A DNA stretch of 64,000 nt from Streptomyces sp. SAI-127. GTDB taxonomy: Bacteria; Actinomycetota; Actinomycetes; Streptomycetales; Streptomycetaceae. The stretch is taken from NCBI RefSeq assembly GCF_029894425.1, contig NZ_JARXYJ010000001.1, forward strand, positions 1,426,001 through 1,490,000, written 5' to 3'. Position 1 is the first letter of the stretch. The number at the start of each line of letters is the position of its first letter. The position numbers were made by a program, and so were the translations under genes. Shown one piece after another: positions 17,754-25,925 of this stretch. Under the pieces are notes generated by a model that did not search any database, was not told where the DNA came from, and saw nothing but the letters and a program-made list of their open reading frames with translations.

Positions 17754-17774
17754 TACGCTTCACTCATCCGATGA
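17754..17774 (+). promoter_or_regulatory. Possible lutABC promoter with FadR/GntR-type operator
   Basis: TACGCT at 17754-17759 can serve as a -10; the predicted start falls inside TCATCCGATGA (17764-17774), an 11-bp perfect inverted repeat (TCATC-C-GATGA) of the kind bound by FadR-subfamily GntR regulators, which often control lactate genes. No clear -35 is seen and no gntR gene is in the window, so this is tentative. Confidence 0.35.
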
Positions 17775-17793
17775 TCGACCACAAGGAGCCGCG

Positions 17794-18549
17794 ATGCGTG
17801 TCGCCCTGTTCCTGACCTGTGTCAATGACACGCTCTATCCGGACACCGGGCGCGCCGTGGTGAAACTGCTGACCAGGCTGGGCGTCGACGTCGACTTCCC
17901 GATGTCCCAGACCTGCTGCGGGCAGGCGCACTACAACACCGGCTATCGACATGAGGCGGAACCGCTGGCCCGGCATTTCTCCGATGTCTTCCGGGACTAC
18001 GAGGCGATCGTGACGCCGTCCGGATCGTGCGGGGCGATGGTGCGGGAGCTGTATCCGCGGATGGGTGAGCGGGCCCGGGCCGAGGGGCGCGGGGAGAGCC
18101 TCGCGACCACTCTCGCTCCGGTGGTGCCGAAGACGTACGAGCTGACGGAGTTCCTGGTGGACGTGCTGGGGGTGACGGACGTCGGGGCGTACTACCCGCA
18201 CACGGTGACCTACCACCCGACCTGTCACGGACTGCGAAGCCTCGGTCTCGGTGACCGGCCCCGGCGGCTGCTCCAGGCGGTCAAGGGACTCGAGCTCAAG
18301 GAGCTTCCGGGCGCCGACGAGTGCTGCGGCTTCGGTGGCACCTTCGCGCTGAAGAACGCCGATGTCTCGGCGGCGATGGGCGCGGACAAGGTGCGCAACG
18401 CCGAGTCGACGGGCGCGGAGGTGCTGTGCGCCGCCGACAACTCGTGCCTCATGCACATCGGGGGCACGATGGGCCGGCTGGAGTCGGGCATGCGGCCGGT
18501 GCACATCGCGGAGATCCTGGCGAGCACGGAGGAGGAACCGGCCGTATGA
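17794..18549 (+). CDS. lutA: L-lactate utilization protein LutA ((Fe-S)-binding)
   Basis: A 251-residue protein of the LutA/LldE family, the cysteine-rich-domain subunit of the flavin-independent L-lactate oxidase complex (lactate to pyruvate). Two CCG repeats are visible: QTCCGQAHYNTG in the first half and DECCGFGGTFA in the second, plus FLTCVNDTLYPDTG at the start and TYHPTCHGLR between them. AAGGAG precedes the ATG. It is translationally coupled to lutB by an ATGA overlap. Placed directly after the rhamnose genes, it would consume the L-lactate made by the lactaldehyde dehydrogenase half of RhaEW. Confidence 0.93.
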   Translation: MRVALFLTCVNDTLYPDTGRAVVKLLTRLGVDVDFPMSQTCCGQAHYNTGYRHEAEPLARHFSDVFRDYEAIVTPSGSCGAMVRELYPRMGERARAEGRGESLATTLAPVVPKTYELTEFLVDVLGVTDVGAYYPHTVTYHPTCHGLRSLGLGDRPRRLLQAVKGLELKELPGADECCGFGGTFALKNADVSAAMGADKVRNAESTGAEVLCAADNSCLMHIGGTMGRLESGMRPVHIAEILASTEEEPAV

Positions 18550-20024
18550 GCGGAACGTTCGTAGGGATGCCGGCCTTCCCGAAGGCCGCGCACGAGGCGG
18601 TCAACAACCCGACGCTGCGCGGCAATCTGCGCCACGCCACGCACACGATCCGCGCCAAGCGGGAGAAGGCCGTCAGTGAGGTCTCCGACTGGGCGGAGCT
18701 GCGCGAGGCGGGCAAGCAGATCAAGGACCACACGCTGCGTCATCTCGACCGCTACCTCGTGCAGTTGGAGGAGTCGGTCGTGGCGGCGGGCGGCACCGTC
18801 CACTGGGCCGCCGACGCCGACGAGGCCAACGAGATCGTGACCAAACTCGTCAAGATGACCGGCGAGTCGGAGGTCGTCAAGGTCAAGTCGATGGCCACGC
18901 AGGAGATCGGGCTCAACGAGGCTCTGGAGGCCGAGGGCATCCGGGCCTACGAGACCGATCTCGCCGAGCTGATCGTGCAGTTGGGCAAGGACCGGCCCTC
19001 GCACATCCTCGTCCCGGCGATCCACCGCAACCGGGGCGAGATCCGGGACATCTTCGCGCGCGAGATGAGCGAGTGGGGTCGCCCGGCCCCCGAGGGCCTC
19101 ACCGACACGCCCGCCGAACTCGCCGAGGCCGCCCGCCTGCACCTGCGGGAGAAGTTCCTGCGCGCCAAGGTCGGCATCTCCGGCGCCAACTTCATGGTCG
19201 CCGACACCGGCACCCTGGTGGTCGTGGAGTCCGAGGGCAACGGCCGGATGTGTCTGACCCTGCCCGAGACGCTGATCTCGGTCGTCGGCATCGAGAAGAT
19301 CGTGCCGACCTGGCAGGACCTGGAGGTCTTCCTCCAGACGCTCCCCCGCTCCTCGACCGCCGAGCGCATGAACCCGTACACGTCCACCTGGACAGGTACC
19401 AGGGACGAGGACGGCCCGCAGAACTTCCATCTGGTGCTGCTCGACAACGGGCGCTCCGACACGCTCGCCGACGAGGTCGGCCGCCAGGCCCTGCGCTGCA
19501 TCCGCTGTTCGGCGTGCCTGAACGTGTGCCCGGTGTACGAGCGGGCCGGCGGCCACGCCTACGGCTCGGTCTACCCGGGCCCGATCGGCGCGATCCTCAG
19601 CCCCCAGCTCCGGGGCACGGCAAGCGAGATCGACGCCTCGCTGCCGTATGCGTCGAGTCTCTGCGGGGCCTGCTACGAGGTCTGCCCGGTCGCCATCGAC
19701 ATCCCCGAGGTGCTGGTGCATCTGCGGGAGCGGATCGTGGAGGGCGGGCCGGTGGTCCGCGAAGGCAACAAGGTGGTGCTGAAGCCCGCCAAGGGACACG
19801 CGGCCGAGCGGGCGGCGATGCGGGCGGCCCGCTGGGCGTTCGCCCATCCGGGCGCACTGCGCACCGGCCAGCGGCTGGCCTCGCGTACCCGACGCCTGCA
19901 TCCGCGCAGTCTGCCCGGTCCCGGCAAGGCGTGGAGCGGCACCCGTGATCTGCCCGCCGTGCCCGCGGAACCCTTCCGCGACTGGTGGCAGCGCACCAAC
20001 GGTGGCAAGGAGGGCGGCAAGTGA
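18546..20024 (+). CDS. lutB: L-lactate utilization iron-sulfur protein LutB
   Basis: A 492-residue LutB/LldF protein. The N-terminal LUD domain contains VVKVKSMATQEIGLNEAL and the GANFMVADTGTLVVVESEGN segment; the C-terminal half carries two [4Fe-4S] motifs, CIRCSACLNVCPVY near residue 319 and CGACYEVCPVAIDIP near 373. It is the electron-transfer core of the LutABC complex. Its ATG at 18546 overlaps the lutA stop, and its stop overlaps the lutC GTG, so the three subunits are coupled. Confidence 0.95.
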   Translation: MSGTFVGMPAFPKAAHEAVNNPTLRGNLRHATHTIRAKREKAVSEVSDWAELREAGKQIKDHTLRHLDRYLVQLEESVVAAGGTVHWAADADEANEIVTKLVKMTGESEVVKVKSMATQEIGLNEALEAEGIRAYETDLAELIVQLGKDRPSHILVPAIHRNRGEIRDIFAREMSEWGRPAPEGLTDTPAELAEAARLHLREKFLRAKVGISGANFMVADTGTLVVVESEGNGRMCLTLPETLISVVGIEKIVPTWQDLEVFLQTLPRSSTAERMNPYTSTWTGTRDEDGPQNFHLVLLDNGRSDTLADEVGRQALRCIRCSACLNVCPVYERAGGHAYGSVYPGPIGAILSPQLRGTASEIDASLPYASSLCGACYEVCPVAIDIPEVLVHLRERIVEGGPVVREGNKVVLKPAKGHAAERAAMRAARWAFAHPGALRTGQRLASRTRRLHPRSLPGPGKAWSGTRDLPAVPAEPFRDWWQRTNGGKEGGK

Positions 20025-20677
20025 GCAGCAGGGAACGGATCCTGGGCCGGGTGCGGCGCGCGCTGGCCGACGCCCCGAGCGAGGACACCCCGATCGAGCG
20101 CGGGTATCTGCGCGAGCACGGCGACCGGAGCGTCGAGGAGACGGTGGAACTGCTGGCCGAGAACCTCGCGGACTACCGGGCGATCGTGCACCGCTCTACG
20201 GCGGCCGACCTGCCGGCGACGCTCGCCGGGATGCTCGCGGCACGGGGTGCGAAGACGGTGCTCGTACCGCCGGGGCTGGACGGTTCATGGCTGGCGCAGG
20301 CCGATACCGAGCAGGTCCCGGACCGGGTCGAGAGCACCCCGCACGAACTGGACCGGGTCGACAGCGTGGTCACGGCGTGCGCGGTGGCGGTCGCCGAGAC
20401 CGGCACCATCGTGCTGGACGGGGGCCCGGACCAGGGCCGCCGCCGCATCACCCTCGTCCCGGACCATCACATCTGTGTCGTACGGGTCCCGGACCAGGTC
20501 GTCTCCTCCGTGCCGCAGGCCCTCGAACGCCTCGACCCGGTACGCCCGTTGACATGGATCTCGGGCCCCTCGGCGACCAGCGACATCGAACTGGACCGGG
20601 TCGAGGGGGTGCACGGTCCGCGCACCCTCGAGGTGGTGCTGGTGGACCCTCAGGCGAGCGCGGAGGTCAACTCGTAG
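20021..20677 (+). CDS. lutC: L-lactate utilization protein LutC
   Basis: A 218-residue LUD-domain protein, the third subunit of the lactate oxidation complex. The conserved core is ACAVAVAETGTIVLDGGPDQGRR, followed by LVPDHHICVV and the C-terminal WISGPSATSDIELDRVEGVHGPR, the family signature. The start is the GTG at 20021 that overlaps the lutB stop; the frame is open from 19985 but the coupled start gives the usual N-terminus SSRERILGRVRRAL. Its last 28 bp overlap the end of the opposite-strand rhamnosidase gene. Confidence 0.93.
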   Translation: MSSRERILGRVRRALADAPSEDTPIERGYLREHGDRSVEETVELLAENLADYRAIVHRSTAADLPATLAGMLAARGAKTVLVPPGLDGSWLAQADTEQVPDRVESTPHELDRVDSVVTACAVAVAETGTIVLDGGPDQGRRRITLVPDHHICVVRVPDQVVSSVPQALERLDPVRPLTWISGPSATSDIELDRVEGVHGPRTLEVVLVDPQASAEVNS

Positions 20678-23640
20678 CGCCCTGAGGGGAGTTCGAAGGA
20701 CGCGGTGCCGTCCTCGAAGCCCAGGTACGTCACCCCCTTGACGCGTGACAGGGGGGTGCGGCTCTCGCGCACGGAGACGGGGTCGCTCGTGGGGATGCGC
20801 AGGGTCGCGGTGCTGTTGGCGGGGACCGCGACCCGGTGCCTGAACTCGCTCTCCCGCACCGCCCATTCGCTGACGATCTCGCCGTACGGCGACCGGTGCG
20901 AGCAGGAGACCTGGGTGATCCTGCCGGTCGGGTCGAGGTGGGGCCGCAGGTGGAAGTGCTTGAAGCCCGGGTGGGCCGGGTCCTTCGCGATACCGGCCAT
21001 GCTCTCGTACATCCACTCCATGATCGCGCCGTAGGAGTAGTGGTTGAACGAGTTCATCTCGACCGGCCCGAAGCCCTCCTCCTTCGCGTACGAGTTCCAG
21101 CGCTCCCAGACCGTCGTCGCGCCGTTCCTCACGGAGTACAGCCAGGACGGCATCGCGTCCTGGTGCAGCAGCTTGTACGCCAGCTCCACCTGGCCCTCCT
21201 CGGTGAGGACGGGGGCCAGGACGTTCACGCCGAGGAAGCCGACGGAGAGGGTGTTCTCGGCGTGTCCGACACGGGTGCTGTCGGGGTGGGCGGCCTTGTA
21301 GGCGGCGTCGTTGCGGATGTTCTGGACGAGGAGCTCGAGGAGTGCGCGCCGCTGGACCTCGGTGTCGTACAGGCCGAGTTTGAGCACCCAGAGCAGCGCG
21401 GTCTGGCTGTCGTCCTCGGTCCGGGTGGGACTGCCTCCCGGGGTCCACGGCGGCGGGGAGCCGAGGCTGGAACGCACGGTGAGGCGGCCTCCCTCGGTGC
21501 TCACGTACTTGGTGATGAACGCCCGCTTGATGTGGGAGAAGAGCTCCTCGTAGGCGTGGGCCTCGCCGGTGCGGCCGGTGGCGCGGGCCATGTCCGCCAT
21601 GAGCCGGGCGCTGTAGCCGTAGTAGACGTCGCTGATGAGCTGGGTGCTGGTCACCTGGAAGGCCAGCCAGTCGCCGAAGATCGCGCCCTGTCCGGCGTAG
21701 GTGTCTCCGGTGCGCGCGCGGATCCAGTCCATGTAGGCCGTCATCGCCTCCCAGCTGCGGTCGACGAGGGTGGTGTCGCCAGTCATCTGCCACACGGTCC
21801 AGGGGACGACGACTCCGCAGTCCGCCCAACCGCTCGCCGGGACCGGCTCGTTGTAGCGGGCCCCGGGCGCGATCCAGGTGAACTGGGCGCCGTCCGCGCC
21901 ATAGGTGCGCTGGGAGTCGATCAGGATGTCCTGGAAGTGGCTCAGGAAGGCGACCGAATCGGCGTTGTAGAGACCGGTGTGGGCGAAGAGCTGGGTGTCG
22001 CCGGTCCAGCCGCAGCGTTCGTCGCGTTGCGGGCAGTCGGTGGGTACCCACAGGTAGTTGCCGCGCTGGCCCCAACGGACGTTGCTGATCAGCTGGTTGA
22101 CGTCGGCGTCGTCCGTTTCGACGGTGCCGATGTCGCGGAGGGCGGAGGTGGCGACCCTGCCGGTCAGTTCGGTGAGGGTGACGGTGGCGGTCGTGGTGAC
22201 GGAGACGTAGCGGAAGCCGTAGAAGGTCAGGGAGTCCTGGTGGGTCTCGCCCTTCGGGTCGCCCTTGAGGATGTACGTGCTGGTGGCTTCGGCGGTGCGG
22301 AGGTTGGCCCGGTAGACGGAACCCTCCGGGCCGTCCGCGCCCGCGCCGGCGTCGTTGAGCATCTCCCCCGGTGCGAAGGCCACTTCGGCGCCCGCGGGTC
22401 CGCGGAGGGTGTAGCGGGGGACGCCGACCAGGTTCTGGCCGAGGTCGATCACGGCGGTGTCGCCGGGGTGCAGGGTGGTGTGGGTGGTGGCGGCCCGGGA
22501 GGGATCGGTGACCGTGCGGGCGGGGTCGGGGACGAAGTCGCCGCCGCCGGTGTAGACGGTGATCGACCGCGGCCTGCGGTCCCATTCGGGCATGAGCCGG
22601 GCCGACTCGCCGGGGTAGGCGACCAGCCGGGACTCGGGGAACCGGGTGGTGAAGTCGTGCTCCTCGACGCCGGACCAGGCAGAGGTGTCGAAGCCGTTCT
22701 CGGTCCAGCCGGGCAGTTCCCTGCGGGCGTCGTAGGTCTGGCCGTCGTAGATGTCGTCGGCGCGGTAGGGGCCGGTGTCCGTGGCCCTCCAGTCGTCGCC
22801 GGGCGCGGTGACGACGGTCTGGGTCGAGCCGTCCTCGTAGCGGATCAGGAGTTTGGCCTTGAGGGCGAGGCGGTTGCCGTCCTCGGAGTAGTAGACGCTG
22901 TTGTCGGAGACGCGGCCGTTGAACCAGCCGTTGCCCAGCACCGCCGCGAGGGTGACCTGCGGCTTCCCCACCACCGGGCCCGTCACGTCGTAGGTGAAGT
23001 AGCTGACGGTGGTGTCGTAGTTGGTCCAGCCCGGGGTGAGGAGTTCGTGGGTGGTGGAGCCGTCCTGGGGCACGGTGACCCGGTGGCCGTTGACGTAGGC
23101 GTCGTACACGCCGAGCGCGGAGACGTAGAGCCGGGCCTCGCGCACGCGGCCGGCTTTCAGGTCCGCCTGCCTCCTCAGGAGCGGCGAGCCCGCGCTGTTC
23201 GGCGCCTTGCCCGCCATGCTGATCCACTTCGCGCCGTCCCAGCCGGTCACGCCGTCGGTGCTGAGCAGGCCGGTCTCGAAGCGGGCGGTCGGGGCCTCGG
23301 GGAGCCTGCGGTCGTTCTCGTCCCAGACCTGGACCGTCCAGTGGTAGCGGGTCGAGGCGCGCAGCCCGGGGCCCGCGTAGCGCACGGCCACCGAGTCCGC
23401 CGAGTCGACCCGGCCGCTGTCCCAGACGTCCGTGCGGCCGTCGGCCAGGCGGTCGGGGGTGGACGCGACCAGGAGGCGGTACGCCGTCTGACGCCGGCCA
23501 CGGACCCGGGACGCGGTGCGCCAGCCGAATCTCGGGCGGTCCGCGTCCACGCCGAGCGGATTGGTGCGGTGCTCCACCGTGAGGCCCTCTACGGCGGTAC
23601 GGTCGGCGGCCGTGTGCGCGCTGTCGACTCCATCGGTCAT
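20650..23640 (-). CDS. Cytoplasmic alpha-L-rhamnosidase (GH78)
   Basis: A 996-residue GH78 enzyme that removes terminal alpha-L-rhamnose from glycosides. The N-terminal beta domains begin VEGLTVEHRTNPLGVD and include a Bac_rhamnosid_N-like part; the catalytic (alpha/alpha)6 barrel starts with the hallmark VPTDCPQRDERCGWTGDTQ, which carries the acid residues, and the PASGWADCGVVVPW block follows. The C-terminal beta-sandwich contains WEVREsE-like AVRESEFRHRVAVPAN. There is no signal peptide (MTDGVDSAHTAADR), so it should act on imported rhamnosyl oligosaccharides or flavonoid glycosides. It converges on lutC with a 28-bp overlap. It has no recognisable RhaR-type palindrome just upstream. Confidence 0.93.
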   Translation of the reverse strand: MTDGVDSAHTAADRTAVEGLTVEHRTNPLGVDADRPRFGWRTASRVRGRRQTAYRLLVASTPDRLADGRTDVWDSGRVDSADSVAVRYAGPGLRASTRYHWTVQVWDENDRRLPEAPTARFETGLLSTDGVTGWDGAKWISMAGKAPNSAGSPLLRRQADLKAGRVREARLYVSALGVYDAYVNGHRVTVPQDGSTTHELLTPGWTNYDTTVSYFTYDVTGPVVGKPQVTLAAVLGNGWFNGRVSDNSVYYSEDGNRLALKAKLLIRYEDGSTQTVVTAPGDDWRATDTGPYRADDIYDGQTYDARRELPGWTENGFDTSAWSGVEEHDFTTRFPESRLVAYPGESARLMPEWDRRPRSITVYTGGGDFVPDPARTVTDPSRAATTHTTLHPGDTAVIDLGQNLVGVPRYTLRGPAGAEVAFAPGEMLNDAGAGADGPEGSVYRANLRTAEATSTYILKGDPKGETHQDSLTFYGFRYVSVTTTATVTLTELTGRVATSALRDIGTVETDDADVNQLISNVRWGQRGNYLWVPTDCPQRDERCGWTGDTQLFAHTGLYNADSVAFLSHFQDILIDSQRTYGADGAQFTWIAPGARYNEPVPASGWADCGVVVPWTVWQMTGDTTLVDRSWEAMTAYMDWIRARTGDTYAGQGAIFGDWLAFQVTSTQLISDVYYGYSARLMADMARATGRTGEAHAYEELFSHIKRAFITKYVSTEGGRLTVRSSLGSPPPWTPGGSPTRTEDDSQTALLWVLKLGLYDTEVQRRALLELLVQNIRNDAAYKAAHPDSTRVGHAENTLSVGFLGVNVLAPVLTEEGQVELAYKLLHQDAMPSWLYSVRNGATTVWERWNSYAKEEGFGPVEMNSFNHYSYGAIMEWMYESMAGIAKDPAHPGFKHFHLRPHLDPTGRITQVSCSHRSPYGEIVSEWAVRESEFRHRVAVPANSTATLRIPTSDPVSVRESRTPLSRVKGVTYLGFEDGTASFELPSGRYELTSALA

Positions 23641-23700
23641 GCCGTTGTCCCTTCGGCTGCTCGGAGGTGAATCTACTTCTGCTGCACAGCCGGGGTGACG

Positions 23701-24294
23701 TCAGCAGTAGACGATCGGACACCCCCGCCGCAGCGAGTGCTGGGCGGCGCGCAGATACAGCGCCACGTAGAACGCCGCGTCCAGGTCCTCGCCCCACGGC
23801 CCGGGCCGGGCGTCCGCCACCCGTTTCGCCTCGCCGTCGAGGAACCACATGGTGAGGTCGAGGTTGTCGCAGGCTTCGGGTATCTCGTCGAGGGGCAGGC
23901 GCACGGCCTCGGCCAGCCGGCGCGCGAGGTCGAGGATCCGCGGGGCTCCGGCGATCACCGTGGTGTCCGAGTAGGCGGACTCGACGGGCAGTTCGACCTC
24001 CACGTCGAGCGACACCGGCACCAGTACCGACCAGTCGAGGAGGGCCTCCGGCTCGGAGGGCGCCAGATGCTCACGCGCCAGCCGCAGGAAACCGTCCATG
24101 GACGGCACCAATTTCTCCTCGAACTGCAGCCCCGACCCACGGACGAACTCCGTGTCCTCGGGCACGGACTCGTACGGCGGCAGCCCCCGGCGGCGCAGTT
24201 CCTCGTTCAGCCCCGCGGCGACGGCCCCCCGGCCCTCCTCCTCGTCCGCGTCGAACCACTCCCGCGCGCCCACGCTCACCAGATAGATCCCCAT
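23701..24294 (-). CDS. Uncharacterised protein
   Basis: A 197-residue soluble protein I do not recognise. It starts MGIYLVSVGAREWFD, has acidic helices (DADEEEGRGAVAAGLNEELRRRG), a middle with LREHLAP-like helical sequence and a C-terminal segment containing DLTMWFLDGEAKRV and LDAAFYVALYLRAAQHSLRRG. No transmembrane segment or signal is visible. The ATG at 24294 is preferred over the longer frame to 24354, whose extra residues are Arg-rich and not protein-like. It stands near another small protein of unknown function on the same strand (stop at 24351, 56 bp upstream), suggesting a two-gene unit; both may be related to immunity-protein-like families common in Streptomyces, but that is speculation. 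Confidence 0.7.
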   Translation of the reverse strand: MGIYLVSVGAREWFDADEEEGRGAVAAGLNEELRRRGLPPYESVPEDTEFVRGSGLQFEEKLVPSMDGFLRLAREHLAPSEPEALLDWSVLVPVSLDVEVELPVESAYSDTTVIAGAPRILDLARRLAEAVRLPLDEIPEACDNLDLTMWFLDGEAKRVADARPGPWGEDLDAAFYVALYLRAAQHSLRRGCPIVYC

Positions 24295-24350
24295 GTCCGG
24301 AAACGTACAGCGCCGCACTGACAACGCCGACCGCCGTCGGCGTCCGTGGG

Positions 24351-24995
24351 TCACGGTGCGGTCAGCAGAAGCGTCGGCAGGGTGTCCTCCAGGATCCGCT
24401 CGCGGGGCAGAGTGAGGCCGAAGTGCCCTTGGATGACCTCAAGGCAGGCCCGGTGCACGGCCCGGCGGTCCAGCTCGTCGTCGGGCAGTCCGGCAGCAGT
24501 GAGCCGTTCCTGGACGACGGCGGCCACCTCGGAGTCACCCTCGGGACTGCCCTGGGCCCAGCTGCCGTCGAGGTACAGGTTGAACGCGCACATCAGGTTC
24601 TCGTCGTGGCGGTAGGTGAAGCGCGGGGGCACCGGCCTGCCGTTCTCCTCCTCGTACTCCAGGTGGAAGACGTGCAGCCCGCCCCGGTCGACCGGTCGGC
24701 CGGCGGAGCCGAACTCGCCCTGCCAGCCGCCGTACTTGATGACGTAGGACCACTCGTCGAGCTCGCCGTGGCGCAGGGCGATGCCCTCGGAAACTCCTCC
24801 GTAGAGGCCTTCCAGCAGGTCCTGCACCTGACGGCCGGTCAACTCCCCTATGGGGCGGGGCCGGTACGGACCCCGGGCGGTCTCGGCGATCCTTCTCGCC
24901 AGCGATTCCGACTCGAGGTCGGGGGCGATCACCACGCTGTAGCCGCCGTAGGCGATGGACTGGGCCTCGGCGAGCCAGGCTGTTCCGTCGGTCAT
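24351..24995 (-). CDS. Uncharacterised protein, DUF6461-like
   Basis: A 214-residue soluble protein. WLAEAQSIAYGGYSVVIAPDL, WSYVIKYGGWQGEF and the later FTYRHDENLMCAFNLYLDGSW have the spacing of DUF6461 proteins, which start with a Trp-rich strand, contain a GWQG turn and end with a segment reading a predicted body surface; the match is by eye and moderate. The function of that family is unknown. The ATG at 24995 is used; a TTG three codons upstream (25004) is an alternative. It is followed 56 bp later by another unknown gene in the same direction, and it diverges from the ABC exporter genes. Confidence 0.65.
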   Translation of the reverse strand: MTDGTAWLAEAQSIAYGGYSVVIAPDLESESLARRIAETARGPYRPRPIGELTGRQVQDLLEGLYGGVSEGIALRHGELDEWSYVIKYGGWQGEFGSAGRPVDRGGLHVFHLEYEEENGRPVPPRFTYRHDENLMCAFNLYLDGSWAQGSPEGDSEVAAVVQERLTAAGLPDDELDRRAVHRACLEVIQGHFGLTLPRERILEDTLPTLLLTAP

Positions 24996-25136
24996 GGCGA
25001 TCAACCCTGCCGTATCCGTGCGGGGGTGTCACTGAATACACCCCGGAAGACGGGTTCTGCGCCCCATGTGCCCCGGCCCGCGGCTCCGTAGCTTCTTGAG
25101 CAGGGCACACGGCGTGCCGGACAAAGGGGGACGACG

Positions 25137-25922
25137 ATGTTTCGCACAGGCTCACGACGCAGGCAGGACACGGGACCCGCCGACGAGGCGCTGCGGCTGG
25201 TGAAGGTCAGCAGGACCTACGGCACCGACGACAGTGCCGTGACCGCCCTGGACGGGATCACGCTGAGCCTCGGCCGGGGCACCTTCACCGCGGTGATGGG
25301 GCCGTCCGGGTCCGGCAAGTCCACGCTGCTGCAGTGCGCGGCCGGTCTCGACCGGCCGGACAGCGGGATCGTGCGGGTGGACGGCACGGAGCTGACGGGC
25401 GGGGGCGAGGCGGAGCTGACGAGGTTCCGGCGTGGGCGGGTCGGATTCGTGTTCCAGCAGTACAACCTGCTGGAGACGCTGACGGTCGCGCAGAACACGG
25501 TGCTGCCGCTGAAGCTCGCGGGCCGGAAGGTCGACCGGAGGAGGGCGGAGGAGGTCCTCACCTCCGTCGGGCTCGGCGACCGCCTCGGCCATCGTCCCGA
25601 CCAGCTCTCCGGCGGTCAGAAGCAGCGGGTCGCCATCGCCCGCGCTCTGGTCACGGACCCTCGGGTGATCTTCGCGGACGAGCCGACGGGCGCCCTGGAC
25701 ACCCGTAGTGCGCGGGACGTGCTGCGGCTGCTCCGGGAGGCGGTGCGGGTGCACGGCCGGACCGTGGTGATGGTGACCCACGACCCGGTCGCCGCCTCCT
25801 ACGCCGACTCCGTGGTGTTCCTGGCGGACGGCCGGCTCGTGGGCCGGATGGACGCACCGACACCGGACGCGGTGGCCGAGCGCCTCGCGCACCTGGGCGA
25901 CGACGTGACAGCGGAGGTGTGA
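25137..25922 (+). CDS. ABC transporter ATP-binding protein (MacB/LolD type)
   Basis: A 261-residue ATPase of the type that partners FtsX-like permeases. Walker [10 protein letters not shown] is near residue 60, the Q-loop is [12 protein letters not shown], the signature LSGGQKQR, Walker [13 protein letters not shown] and the H-loop VTHDP. Such pairs export peptides, antibiotics or lipids, or sense cell-wall-active compounds. The first 15 residues are a variable basic tail. The next gene (FtsX-like permease) starts 3 bp after its stop, so they form an operon ending at the hairpin at 27249. Confidence 0.93.
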   Translation: MFRTGSRRRQDTGPADEALRLVKVSRTYGTDDSAVTALDGITLSLGRGTFTAVMGPSGSGKSTLLQCAAGLDRPDSGIVRVDGTELTGGGEAELTRFRRGRVGFVFQQYNLLETLTVAQNTVLPLKLAGRKVDRRRAEEVLTSVGLGDRLGHRPDQLSGGQKQRVAIARALVTDPRVIFADEPTGALDTRSARDVLRLLREAVRVHGRTVVMVTHDPVAASYADSVVFLADGRLVGRMDAPTPDAVAERLAHLGDDVTAEV

Positions 25923-25925
25923 GCG

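Noticed and set aside
20285..23848. 1187-codon frame on the minus strand over the rhamnosidase region
   Set aside because: It is an out-of-frame shadow: Arg/Pro-rich with no family motif, while the 20650-23640 frame has complete GH78 motifs.
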